Shown here piece after piece: positions 8,101 through 17,367 of a stretch of DNA of 32,531 nucleotides (position 1 is its first letter; the number at the start of each line of letters is the position of its first letter). The position numbers and the translations under genes were made by a program. Origin of the DNA: an uncultured Bacteroidales bacterium (GTDB lineage Bacteria; Bacteroidota; Bacteroidia; Bacteroidales; UBA932); the NCBI GenBank assembly GCA_945827785.1, contig CALZOR010000019.1, forward strand, positions 1-32,531, in the 5' to 3' direction. The notes below the pieces were generated by a model that worked only from the letters and a program-made list of their open reading frames with translations, was not told the origin of the DNA and did not search any database.

Positions 8101-9354
8101 CTAGATATGTATCCTGAGCCCGGCCTCGACTCCGAACATCAGAGGCTGGTAGGTGCGCAGGCTCTTCGGTTGTGAGTTGTTGAAATAGTACCTTACGCTC
8201 GGATCGAGGTAGATTCCTATGTATTTCCCGACCAGGAATTCGAGACCGAGGCCGGCATCAACGGAAAACTGAATCCCTTTGGCCGGTTCGCGATGGACGG
8301 TGCTGCTCCTGAGCATCAGGTAATTGTTGTCCACACATTTCTCGGCGGCACCTCCGGCATAGACATAGAAATTCAGCAGATTCGAGGTTATGATATTGAA
8401 AGAGGCCTGAAGCGGAATACCTATATAGTGCTGGGTGTTCCTGATATCACATGACTCAGACCAGTCGGAAAGACCGTCTTCACTGACATAATTGTACGTT
8501 CCGTAGAATTTCCTGGTAAGGAGGGTATATCTCAAACCTGCTGAAAGTGACCATCTTGGAGTGAAATCTATCTTTACGCCGGCTCCGATGGAAACCGGGA
8601 AGCCGAAGACTCCGTTCCCTGTTCCCTCAGACACTCCTGTCTCCTTCTGTACTTTTGCGATGGATGGGCGTTTCATCACGCCCGGAGTTTGCCGTGGCCT
8701 GTTGTCGGCCATTGCCGTAAGACCGGAGATGGAAAGCGAAGTCCTGATTTTTTGCTTCCTTGCAGGTGTCTCTTCCCAGATGACCGGTGTCCATGACCCT
8801 GTTTCCTGCTTCGCTGATTCAGATACCTGTTCTTCAATGCCCTCCCGGGATGGATCAGCACTGGCAATGTCTTCCTGGGATGGGATAGTCCCGTCAATGT
8901 TATCCTTAAATGAATCTGAATTGTCCTCCTGCAATGCGATTGTCATGTCCTCTGTGGAAGATTTCGTCTCATACTCCATAAAAGAGGTTGTGTCGTCCGC
9001 CTGGGAAGAGGTTGCTCCGTAAACCTGTGCATCCGCTGTGCAATCCTCCTGAGCCAGAGCTGTGCAATCCTCCTGAACAGGGGTCTCCACAAGAGAAATC
9101 AATTCTGGACTGGAACTTTCATTAATGATGTCCTGCTGCTCTCCGGCTCTGAAGCCAAGCACAGCTCCGGCAACAAGTCCGGCGGCCACCGCAGTCCCTG
9201 CACAGATTCGACGGAATATGATGACGGTATGCTTTCTGCGCGCAATCCGGTCGAGAGAGGAACTTATTCCCTCCCATACCTGCTCCGGAACTTCCTCCTG
9301 AGCATTTTCCAAGGTGGAACGGAACAGATTGTCTATGTTGTTGTTTTCAATCAT
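8101..9354 (-). CDS. Putative membrane-anchored protein with C-terminal outer-membrane beta-barrel; candidate dual membrane-spanning anti-sigma factor
   Basis: 417 aa: ~43 aa N-terminal region, TM segment (VIIFRRICAGTAVAAGLVAGAVLGF), ~170 aa acidic/Ser/Thr/Gln linker, then beta-barrel-like C-term (SIGAGVKIDFTPRWSLSAGLRYTL...YQPLMFGVEAGLRIHI); ATGA overlap with sigma gene. Confidence 0.7.
   Translation of the reverse strand: MIENNNIDNLFRSTLENAQEEVPEQVWEGISSSLDRIARRKHTVIIFRRICAGTAVAAGLVAGAVLGFRAGEQQDIINESSSPELISLVETPVQEDCTALAQEDCTADAQVYGATSSQADDTTSFMEYETKSSTEDMTIALQEDNSDSFKDNIDGTIPSQEDIASADPSREGIEEQVSESAKQETGSWTPVIWEETPARKQKIRTSLSISGLTAMADNRPRQTPGVMKRPSIAKVQKETGVSEGTGNGVFGFPVSIGAGVKIDFTPRWSLSAGLRYTLLTRKFYGTYNYVSEDGLSDWSESCDIRNTQHYIGIPLQASFNIITSNLLNFYVYAGGAAEKCVDNNYLMLRSSTVHREPAKGIQFSVDAGLGLEFLVGKYIGIYLDPSVRYYFNNSQPKSLRTYQPLMFGVEAGLRIHI
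9036..9076 (-). repeat. Short direct repeat, 24-bp period, in the linker of the beta-barrel protein
   Basis: ctgtgcaatcctcctga occurs twice, at 9036-9052 and 9060-9076; encodes the repeated QEDCTA. Confidence 0.75.
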
Positions 9355-9890
9355 TTTTCAAGCTTTTTGATTTTCTCCTGCAGAAGTGCCCGGGCTCTGC
9401 TGTACTGGGTTCTTGATGTCGTTTCAGAAATACCCAGAATCTGTGCAACCTCCTTGTGTACATATCCCTCGATTGCAACCATGTTGAAAACGGTCCTGAA
9501 TCCCGGCGGCAACTCCATCACGAGTTTCATCAATTCTTTATAGCCAATGTTCTGGGTCTGTGAAACAGTCTCTGCCTTCATTCCCCTGGCAAGTTCAAGG
9601 TTGTCGCTCATTTTCAATGCGTCTTTTTTTCTCAGACTCATCAGTGACGTCGTTACGAATATCCTTCTTGCCCATCCCTCGAACGAACCCTCGCCTTTGT
9701 AGTCGTCAATCTTGGAAAACAGCGTGACGAAACCGTCCTGCAGAATATCTTGGGCGGAATCCCGCTCGCCGATGTACCTCATACATAACGGAAACATCCG
9801 GGGTGCCAGCCGGTCATAAAGGACCTTCTGGGCTGCCCGGTCTCCATTCTTGCATAAGTTAATCAGTTGCTGGTCAAATAGTTCCGCCAC
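9351..9890 (-). CDS. ECF-type RNA polymerase sigma factor
   Basis: 179 aa; sigma-70 region 2 (RDSAQDILQDGFVTLFSKIDDYKGEGSFEGWARRIFV) and region 4 (LPPGFRTVFNMVAIEGYVHKEVAQILGISETTSRTQYSRARALLQ). Confidence 0.93.
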   Translation of the reverse strand: MAELFDQQLINLCKNGDRAAQKVLYDRLAPRMFPLCMRYIGERDSAQDILQDGFVTLFSKIDDYKGEGSFEGWARRIFVTTSLMSLRKKDALKMSDNLELARGMKAETVSQTQNIGYKELMKLVMELPPGFRTVFNMVAIEGYVHKEVAQILGISETTSRTQYSRARALLQEKIKKLEK

Positions 9891-10019
9891 GTATTATTCG
9901 TCGGGCCCAGTTTATCCGTGCCAAACTGACAACGGGGAAAAGATGCAAATTCGGCCCTTTTTGTTGCATCATTCATACATTTTTCCCAAATTTATGCAAA
10001 TGTTCCGAATTTTGCGTAT

Positions 10020-10027
10020 TATTTTTG
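10020..10027 (+). promoter_or_regulatory. -7 element TATTTTTG(CA)
   Basis: TAnnTTTG match ~50 bp upstream of the TPR gene ATG at 10077. Confidence 0.6.
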
Positions 10028-10076
10028 CACGATTGTTCGGGTTTTTAAAAATGACACTTTGTCAAAAGGCAATTAT

Positions 10077-11780
10077 ATGAACAGATTCCTATATTATATA
10101 ATAGTTGTTCTCATTCTTCTGGTTCTCTTCCCAATGGGAACCCATGCTCAGGATATTGACAAATTATCCGAGAATAAGGTTGTGACGGCCGTAACTGCTT
10201 TCAATTCAGGAGATATTGATTCTGCAATCAGGCTTTTGGAAGCCTCGATTGAAATGAGTCCTGAAAATGATGCGGCGTACTACTATTTGTCGCTTTGCCA
10301 TGCATCAAAGAAAGACATGGCTAAGGCGGAAACCTTTATGAAGAAGGCATGTGAACTTGATCCGGGAAATTTCTGGTACCGTTACCGTTTGGCTTCCATC
10401 TACGGTGTGACTTCCCGTGAAGAACTTACGACAGAAATTTATGAGAAACTTGTAGAGGATTTCCCCCGCAGGAGCGACCTGTATTTTGACATGGTCGAGC
10501 TGTATTCCTCTCAGGGAGAATATGATAAGGCTCTGAAAACCCTTGATGAGGTGGAAACGGTATTTGGCAAGACGGAATCCACGGCAGTCTTCCGTTTCAA
10601 CCTGCTCAGACAGATGGACAAGAACGAGGAAGCATTTGCTTCCCTGGAGGAATACAACAGGGAATATTCGTCTCCTTATGTGCTTTCCACCCTTGCCGAC
10701 TGGCAGATGTCAATGTATAATGACTCCACTGCGCTGGCATATTACAATGAGGCCCTTGACCTTGCTCCGGATTATGCTCCAGCCCTTCTCGGCAAGGCGG
10801 AAACCCTCAGGATGACAAGACATTATGACCAGTATTTCTCAACTCTTGACCGCTTCATGCAGGTTGAGGACTATGCTCCACAGGGCAAGGCGGAATATAT
10901 GATGGCAGTAGTACAGAGAACGGACCCGAAATTCGTCAAATCATTTACCCCTCAGATTGATTCCGTGTTTGCAACAATGAGGCGTGTTCATCCTCAGGAC
11001 AGTACAATCATCCGCACATCTGCGGTCTATTTTTATACCACAGGACGTAATGCTCAGGCTGACAGTTACTTCCGTATGAATGCCGAATTGTACAAGGACA
11101 GTTTCACAGCCAATGCGGACTATGTGGAATTCCTGATGTATGCACAGGACTGGGAGAGTCTTGCGTCAGAGGGCAGGAAGGCATTTGCCAAATTCCCTGA
11201 TACAGCCTTCCTTGAAATGGCAAGTGTCGGTGACTTCAATCTCGGAAGATATGACAAGGTCCTTGAAATCTGTGACAAGGTTCTGGAAGTCGCCCCGAAG
11301 GACAGTTCTGCAACTCTGAGGGCGTGGTCGACGGCCGGAGACATATACCACAAGCTCGGTGAACCGAAAAAGGCATACAAGGCATACGAGAAGGCCTTGA
11401 AAATCAATCCGGACTATGTCTATGTGCTGAACAATTATGCTTACTATCTCAGCATGGAAGGCAAGAAACTCAAGAAAGCCTATGCCATGAGCAAAAAAAC
11501 GATTGAGGCAGAGCCGGATAATGCAACATATCTCGATACCTTCGGCTGGATTCTGTATCTTCAGGGCAAGGCCCTGGAGGCAAAACCGTTCTTCAAGCAT
11601 GCAATGTTGTATGGCGGCAAGGAAAGCGTCGTGGTGATGGACCATTATGCCGAGGTTCTCTATGCTCTCAAGGAATATGACCTTGCATTTGTCTATTGGA
11701 ATCTCGCATTGAAGAAAAATGACGGGGATATTCCTGACCTTGAACGGAAAGTGGAAGAAAGAAAACAGGCCGCCAAATAA
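10077..11780 (+). CDS. Tetratricopeptide repeat protein with signal peptide
   Basis: MNRFLYYIIVVLILLVLFPMGTHAQ signal; multiple TPR units (AYYYLSLCHASKKDMAKAETFMKKACELDPGN, AYKAYEKALKINPDYVYVLNNYAYYLS). Confidence 0.88.
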   Translation: MNRFLYYIIVVLILLVLFPMGTHAQDIDKLSENKVVTAVTAFNSGDIDSAIRLLEASIEMSPENDAAYYYLSLCHASKKDMAKAETFMKKACELDPGNFWYRYRLASIYGVTSREELTTEIYEKLVEDFPRRSDLYFDMVELYSSQGEYDKALKTLDEVETVFGKTESTAVFRFNLLRQMDKNEEAFASLEEYNREYSSPYVLSTLADWQMSMYNDSTALAYYNEALDLAPDYAPALLGKAETLRMTRHYDQYFSTLDRFMQVEDYAPQGKAEYMMAVVQRTDPKFVKSFTPQIDSVFATMRRVHPQDSTIIRTSAVYFYTTGRNAQADSYFRMNAELYKDSFTANADYVEFLMYAQDWESLASEGRKAFAKFPDTAFLEMASVGDFNLGRYDKVLEICDKVLEVAPKDSSATLRAWSTAGDIYHKLGEPKKAYKAYEKALKINPDYVYVLNNYAYYLSMEGKKLKKAYAMSKKTIEAEPDNATYLDTFGWILYLQGKALEAKPFFKHAMLYGGKESVVVMDHYAEVLYALKEYDLAFVYWNLALKKNDGDIPDLERKVEERKQAAK

Positions 11781-12970
11781 TGTTTACGATGAAAAAGCTA
11801 TTTTCAGTAATAATTTGTGTAATTGCTTGTCTGACAGTCTCAAGGCCTGCTTTGTCGCAGAGTGTCAATGCCCAGAAGGACAAGAAGGCGAGGCTTGAAA
11901 GGGAGATTGCCATCATTGACAAGCAGCTGGCCGAGGCTTCTTCCCAGAGCCTGTCCAAACTTACCGAGCTTGAACTTATACGCAAGAAGATAGATAACCG
12001 CAAGGAACTTCTTGGCGAGGCGGATGCGCTCGTCCGTCATTATGACGACCGTATATATCGGGCCCAGCGTCAGATCAACAGGCTTCAGGCTCGGGTAGAC
12101 ACCTTGTCGAATCATTATACAAGACTTGTCAGAAGTGCTTACAAGAATCGGGATACCCGTCTTTGGTATATGTACATTCTCTCGAGCGAAAATCTTTCTC
12201 AGGCATTCCGGCGTTTCGGCTATTTCCGCAATCTCTCTTCTCAGATGAATGAAGATGCAAGGAAAATCAAGCAGGCTCAGGAGGAACTCCAGAAAGAGAA
12301 ATCGGCAATGAGGGAGTTGAAGGCAGAGGCGGAGAGCGTCCGTCAGGAGCGTGCAGCGGAACTTCAGAAACTTAAGGATGAAGAAAAAAGTGTGGATGCA
12401 GTCGTCCGCCAGCTGAACAAGGACAAAAAGAAATACCAGGCCCAGCTCGCTTCAAAGAAGAAGCAGGTCGAGGCCTTGAACAAGGAACTTGCCAGGGCTG
12501 TTGCTTCTGCCATGAAGGGCTCGTCCGGAAAGACATCGAAAACAGATCCGGAAGCAGTCAGGCTCTCCTCAGAGTTTGCAAAGAACAAGGGTAAGCTTCC
12601 ATGGCCGGCAGCAGGCCCTGTCGTTGACCATTTCGGGGAACGTTATCATCCTGTATATAAGAATCTTAAGCTCCCGCCGAAGAACGGAATCGAAATTGCC
12701 CTTGACCCAGATACGGAAGTCAGGGCCGTGTTCGAAGGTGTGGTGAAACAGATAATGGTCCAGCCTGGCTACAATATGTGCGTCATTGTCCAGCATGGTA
12801 ATTATTTCTCATTCTATTGCCGCCTGAAGAGCACCTCGGTCAAAGCTGGCGACAAAGTCAGCACCGGTCAGAGAATCGGCATAGTAGATACTATGAATTC
12901 CCAGACCAGACTCCACCTTGAAATATGGCAGGGTAGCAAGCCGCAGAATCCGATGCAGTGGCTCAGATAA
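11780..12970 (+). CDS. envC: EnvC-like murein hydrolase activator (coiled coil + degenerate LytM/M23 domain)
   Basis: Signal peptide, long coiled coil, LytM-like C-term (PWPAAGPVVDHFGERYHP...RLHLEIWQGSKPQNPMQWL); M23 His residues replaced; 1-bp overlap (TAATG) with the TPR gene; alternative start at 11789. Confidence 0.87.
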   Translation: MFTMKKLFSVIICVIACLTVSRPALSQSVNAQKDKKARLEREIAIIDKQLAEASSQSLSKLTELELIRKKIDNRKELLGEADALVRHYDDRIYRAQRQINRLQARVDTLSNHYTRLVRSAYKNRDTRLWYMYILSSENLSQAFRRFGYFRNLSSQMNEDARKIKQAQEELQKEKSAMRELKAEAESVRQERAAELQKLKDEEKSVDAVVRQLNKDKKKYQAQLASKKKQVEALNKELARAVASAMKGSSGKTSKTDPEAVRLSSEFAKNKGKLPWPAAGPVVDHFGERYHPVYKNLKLPPKNGIEIALDPDTEVRAVFEGVVKQIMVQPGYNMCVIVQHGNYFSFYCRLKSTSVKAGDKVSTGQRIGIVDTMNSQTRLHLEIWQGSKPQNPMQWLR

Positions 12971-12983
12971 ACTATTCACATTT

Positions 12984-14405
12984 ATGATAAAGACAGTATT
13001 CCTTACCGGTGCAACCGGAAATATGGGATGGGCGGGCTTCAAGGAACTTTATGCCCGCCGGGATGAATTCAATATCCGCATCCTCGCAAGAAAATCAAAA
13101 AAGAACATAAAGAAACTCTCTCCATATATGGATGACCCTTCGGTCACCATAATCTGGGGAGACCTTACCGTGTATGAAGATGTCTTTAAGGGAGTTGAGG
13201 GTTCTGACTATGTCCTGCATGTCGGAGGTATGGTTTCTCCAGCTGCGGACTATTATCCGCAAAAGACTCTGAAAGTCAATGTGCTTTCTGCAGAGAATGT
13301 CGCAAAGGCCGTTTTGGCCCAGCCAAATGCCGATGAAATCAAGGTTGTATATATCGGATCCGTTGCCCAATATGGGGACAGACGGCTTCCCTTCCATTGG
13401 GGACGTACCGGAGACCCTGTCCTTGCCAGCCGCTATGACATGTATTCGGTGTCGAAGTGCAAGGCGGAAAAGGCCATTGTGGATTCCGGAATCCGTCATT
13501 GGGTGTCGATTCGCCAGACCGGTATCCTCTATCCGGGAATATTGCGTGTGGTAAATCCGACAGCCTTCCATGTTCCGGTGAGCGGAGTGCTCGAGTGGGC
13601 AACGATTGAAGATTCCGGCCGTTTGCTTGCGAATATCTGCGGGGACGATGTTCCTGATGAATTCTGGAACAGGTTCTACAACCTCAGCAGCGGCGAACAG
13701 TACAGGATGACCAATTATGAGTTTGAGAAGCGCATGCTCTCGGCCCTCGGCCTGCCAGGTCCTGAGAAAATCTTTGAGCCTCAATGGTTTGCAACCAGAA
13801 ACTTCCATGGAATGTGGTACACCGATGCAGACTTGCTCGAGTCATATCTTCATTTTAGAGCCAATATTCCTGTGGACGAATATTTCAGGAACATGAAGAA
13901 GTCCCTGCCATGGTTCTACTCCCTGGCTTTTCTGGCCCCGGCATTTGCCGTCAAGATGTTCATGAAGCCTTATGCCTTTGAAAAAGGCCTCGGAACCCAG
14001 ACCTGGCTCAGGGATGATCCCGACAAACTTGAGGCTTATTACGGTTCCAAGCAGGAATATGAAAGCATACGCAGCTGGGATGATGTCCGTCCGCCATATC
14101 TTGAGAAAAATCTTCAGAAGGCAGGCGAACAGGTCAGACTGCTTGAGCATGGATGGGATGAAAGCAAGTCACTGGATTCGCTTTCAGATGAAGAACTTGA
14201 GGCAGCGGCGGCTTTTCGCGGAGGGCATTTCATCCGCCGCATCGAAGGAAGTATGTGTGAGTGGGAGTGCGAGAAAGGACACCTTTTCATGGCTTCGCTG
14301 GAATATGTCCTTCTTGGCGGAGGATGGTGCCTTGACTGCAATATCGACAAATGGGTTGTCGAGACGGGACCTTCCAACAGGTTTGTCAGCCAGCTCAAGC
14401 ACTAA
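12984..14405 (+). CDS. NAD-dependent epimerase/dehydratase (extended SDR) with Cys/His-rich C-terminal extension
   Basis: N-term TVFLTGATGNMGWAGFKEL; C-term CEWECEKGHLF...GGGWCLDC; ATG at 12984 chosen over 12918, which overlaps envC. Confidence 0.85.
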   Translation: MIKTVFLTGATGNMGWAGFKELYARRDEFNIRILARKSKKNIKKLSPYMDDPSVTIIWGDLTVYEDVFKGVEGSDYVLHVGGMVSPAADYYPQKTLKVNVLSAENVAKAVLAQPNADEIKVVYIGSVAQYGDRRLPFHWGRTGDPVLASRYDMYSVSKCKAEKAIVDSGIRHWVSIRQTGILYPGILRVVNPTAFHVPVSGVLEWATIEDSGRLLANICGDDVPDEFWNRFYNLSSGEQYRMTNYEFEKRMLSALGLPGPEKIFEPQWFATRNFHGMWYTDADLLESYLHFRANIPVDEYFRNMKKSLPWFYSLAFLAPAFAVKMFMKPYAFEKGLGTQTWLRDDPDKLEAYYGSKQEYESIRSWDDVRPPYLEKNLQKAGEQVRLLEHGWDESKSLDSLSDEELEAAAAFRGGHFIRRIEGSMCEWECEKGHLFMASLEYVLLGGGWCLDCNIDKWVVETGPSNRFVSQLKH

Positions 14406-14449
14406 TCTTTTTGTCTGCGGGCTTCAATTTTGACTGACAGCGGCCAGAG

Positions 14450-14980
14450 CTATTTGGGCTGTATCAGTGTCACGGTCCCGGGAATATAGTCATCAGGCTT
14501 TCCCTTCAGGTAGATGATTCTCTGATTGGAACTGCCTCTGAAAAGCAGCTCGGGATCCCTCAGAGCCTGAATGAAAGGCCCGTCAACAATCACGTCCAGA
14601 TATGGAAGAATCATGGACATTCTCTTGTCCGCAAGAATCTCTTCATAAGTGAAACCGGTATAGCACCAGATGGTCTTGCCGGTTTCTTCCTTTATTCTGC
14701 GGGCAAGTTCGGTGAAACCCTCGACCTGGTACATCGGATCCCCTCCCGAGAAGGTCACATTGCTGAACTCGTCGTCCTTGATGACTCCGAGAATCTCCTC
14801 GACCGTCATTTCCCGACCCCCGGCAAAGTCCCAGGACTGGGGATTGTGACAACCGGGACAATGGTGTGCACATCCCGCACAATAGACAGATGTGCGAAGC
14901 CCCGGCCCGTCGGCCATTGTTTCTTCAAGAATGTCCAGGATCCTGAGGGTCCCGGACATTCCAAAATCATTGTTCTGCAT
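14450..14980 (-). CDS. nrdG: Anaerobic ribonucleoside-triphosphate reductase activating protein (radical SAM)
   Basis: ADGPGLRTSVYCAGCAHHCPGCHNPQSWDF, TFSGGDPMYQ; ATG at 14980 preferred over the 15154 start that overlaps nrdD. Confidence 0.93.
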   Translation of the reverse strand: MQNNDFGMSGTLRILDILEETMADGPGLRTSVYCAGCAHHCPGCHNPQSWDFAGGREMTVEEILGVIKDDEFSNVTFSGGDPMYQVEGFTELARRIKEETGKTIWCYTGFTYEEILADKRMSMILPYLDVIVDGPFIQALRDPELLFRGSSNQRIIYLKGKPDDYIPGTVTLIQPK

Positions 14981-14987
14981 TTCCTGA

Positions 14988-17195
14988 TTATTTGTGCACC
15001 ACGCGGTCTTTGAGTTCGGCAAGCTTCGCGCTGTTCCAGCGGTCAGTGGTTCCCACAAGGTAGCCGGTGATTCTCTGGAGCTTGTCAATCTTCTGGCTTC
15101 CGCAGTGAGGGCAGACTTCCATTTCTGTGTCCGCATTCTCGAACCCGCAGTCAAGGCAGCGGTTGCGGTTGTGGTTGACAGAGCCGTATCCGATGTTGTA
15201 TTTGTCCATCAGGTCCACGATGGCCATGATTGCTTCGGCATTGTGGGTTGCATCACCGTCAATCTCAACGTAGAAGATGTGTCCGCCGCGGGTGAGGTCG
15301 TGGTAAGGTCCTTCGATTTCAGCCTTGTGCTTAGGGGTACATTTGTAATAGACCGGTACATGGTTGGAATTGGTGTAGTAATCCTTGTCGGTAATGCCCG
15401 GGATGACACCGAATTTCTTCTTGTCTAATCTGGTGAATCGTCCTGACAATCCTTCCGCAGGAGTTGCAAGCACGCTGAAATTGTGCTGGAACCTCTCTGA
15501 AAACTCGTTGGCCTTGTCTCTCATGTAGGTGACGATTCTCAGACCAAGCTCCTGAGCCTCCTCAGACTCTCCATGGTGTTTGCCTACAAGGGCAATGAGA
15601 GCTTCTGCAAGGCCGATGAAACCGATTCCGAGGGTACCCTGGTTGATAACGGCCTCGATGCTGTCGTTTTCCTTAAGATTCTCACATCCGAGCCAGAGTG
15701 CACCCATCAGGAGCGGGAACTGTTTCTTGAGGGCTGTTTTCTGGAAATTGAACCTCTCACAAAGCTGTTTTGCCGAAATGTTCATTGCCCAGTCGAGTTT
15801 TTCGAAGAATTTGCCGATTCTCTCCTGCTTGTCCTCAATGCCCATGCACTCGATGGCGAGTCTTACGATATTGATGGTAGTGAAGGAAAGGTTACCCCTT
15901 GCAATTGATGTCTTTGGACCGAACCTGTTCTCGAACACCCTGGTGCGGCAACCCATAGTCGCACACTCCCACTGGTAACGCTGAGGGTCGTCGGCTTTCC
16001 AGAGCTCGTGGTGGTTGAAAGGAGCGTCGAGGTTGATGAAATTAGGGAAGAATCTTCTCGCTGACACCTTGCAGGCAAAGCGGTAGAGGTCGTAGTTCTT
16101 GTCTTCTGGAAGGTAGCTTACTCCTCTCTTCTTCTTCCATATCTGGATAGGGAAGATTGCAGTCGATCCGTTTCCTACTCCCTCATAAGTCGTGTTGAGG
16201 ATTTCGCGGATTACGCAGCGGCCTTCGGCAGAGGTGTCTGTTCCATAGTTTATCGAACTGAATACCACCTGGTTACCACCTCTTGAATGGATTGAGTTCA
16301 TGTTGTGGACAAAAGCCTCCATTGACTGGTGCACCCTGCTTACGGTCATGTTGATGGCATGCTGCACGATGCGTTCGTCGCCCTGTATGCCGACAAGGTC
16401 ACGCTTGATATAGTCGTCTATTTCGATGTCGTTGAGCCTGCTGTAGTCCTCGCCATAGAGCTCGCTGAGCTTTTCAAGTTCCTCGTGGAATGTCTTCCTT
16501 ACGAAAGGAGCCATATAGAAATCGAATGCAGGGATGGCCTGACCGCCGTGCATTTCGTTCTGCACGGTTTCCATCGAGATACAACCGAGGATGCTGGCGG
16601 TCTCGATTCTTTTTGCAGGGCGTGATTCTCCATGTCCGGCAAAGAAACCATTCTTGAGAATTTTGTCAAGAGGGTGCTGAACGCAGGTAAGGCTCTTTGT
16701 CGGATAGTAGTCCTTGTCATGGATGTGGATATATCCGTTCTTGACAGCTTCCTTGACATCTTCGGAAAGAAGGCACTCGTCAACGAAAGACTTTGTTGAC
16801 TCTGAAGCGAACTTCATCATCATGCCGGCAGGGGTGTCGGCATTCATGTTGGCATTCTCACGGGTGATGTCAGTGGCCTGAGCCTCGATAATCTCCTTGA
16901 AAATCTCGCGTGACTTTGCCTTGCGGGCAAGGTTTCTCTGGTTGCGGTATGCAATGTATTTCTTCGCGACTTCCTTTCTCGGGCTCTTCATCAACTCCAT
17001 TTCCACCTGGTCCTGGATGTCCTCCACGCTCATGTCCTCAGTCTCGATCTTGGAGATGGCTGAGGCGATTTCTGCGGCGAGAACAATGTCCTCTCCGTCT
17101 TCAGTTACATTCATTGCCTTGAGGATGGCGTCAACAATTTTTCTCTTGTCGAACAATACAATTCTACCGTCGCGTTTAATTACATTCTTTACCAT
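14988..17195 (-). CDS. nrdD: Anaerobic ribonucleoside-triphosphate reductase (class III)
   Basis: 735 aa; N-terminal ATP-cone; Zn motif CLDCGFENADTEMEVCPHC; glycyl-radical region RITGYLVGTTDRWNSAKLAELKDRVVH. Confidence 0.96.
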   Translation of the reverse strand: MVKNVIKRDGRIVLFDKRKIVDAILKAMNVTEDGEDIVLAAEIASAISKIETEDMSVEDIQDQVEMELMKSPRKEVAKKYIAYRNQRNLARKAKSREIFKEIIEAQATDITRENANMNADTPAGMMMKFASESTKSFVDECLLSEDVKEAVKNGYIHIHDKDYYPTKSLTCVQHPLDKILKNGFFAGHGESRPAKRIETASILGCISMETVQNEMHGGQAIPAFDFYMAPFVRKTFHEELEKLSELYGEDYSRLNDIEIDDYIKRDLVGIQGDERIVQHAINMTVSRVHQSMEAFVHNMNSIHSRGGNQVVFSSINYGTDTSAEGRCVIREILNTTYEGVGNGSTAIFPIQIWKKKRGVSYLPEDKNYDLYRFACKVSARRFFPNFINLDAPFNHHELWKADDPQRYQWECATMGCRTRVFENRFGPKTSIARGNLSFTTINIVRLAIECMGIEDKQERIGKFFEKLDWAMNISAKQLCERFNFQKTALKKQFPLLMGALWLGCENLKENDSIEAVINQGTLGIGFIGLAEALIALVGKHHGESEEAQELGLRIVTYMRDKANEFSERFQHNFSVLATPAEGLSGRFTRLDKKKFGVIPGITDKDYYTNSNHVPVYYKCTPKHKAEIEGPYHDLTRGGHIFYVEIDGDATHNAEAIMAIVDLMDKYNIGYGSVNHNRNRCLDCGFENADTEMEVCPHCGSQKIDKLQRITGYLVGTTDRWNSAKLAELKDRVVHK

Positions 17196-17302
17196 AGCAG
17201 GAGGTGGTTATATATCCATCCGGGGTGTTTGCCTCGGATATGGAAACTGGTTATTTGATTCGGAAATTTGACACGCCAGATATGTGGCTATCTGACCGGG
17301 AA

Positions 17303-17310
17303 CAAAGATA
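17303..17310 (-). promoter_or_regulatory. -7 element TATCTTTG for nrdDG
   Basis: TAnnTTTG match ~108 bp upstream of the nrdD ATG. Confidence 0.55.
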
Positions 17311-17367
17311 TATCTTTTATTTATAGAAAATGCGGTGATAGGAGAAAAAGTTATTAACAATTAATGA

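Noticed and set aside
12918-12983. Upstream start for the SDR gene
   Set aside because: Would overlap envC by 53 bp; Rossmann motif begins right after ATG 12984.
14432-14472. Imperfect inverted repeat near the SDR/nrdG convergent junction (ACTGACAGC...GCTGtaTCAGT)
   Set aside because: Bulged and without a U-tract; too weak to call as a terminator.
14981-15154. N-terminal extension of nrdG into nrdD
   Set aside because: Extension is out-of-frame nrdD sequence; conserved NrdG start fits ATG at 14980.
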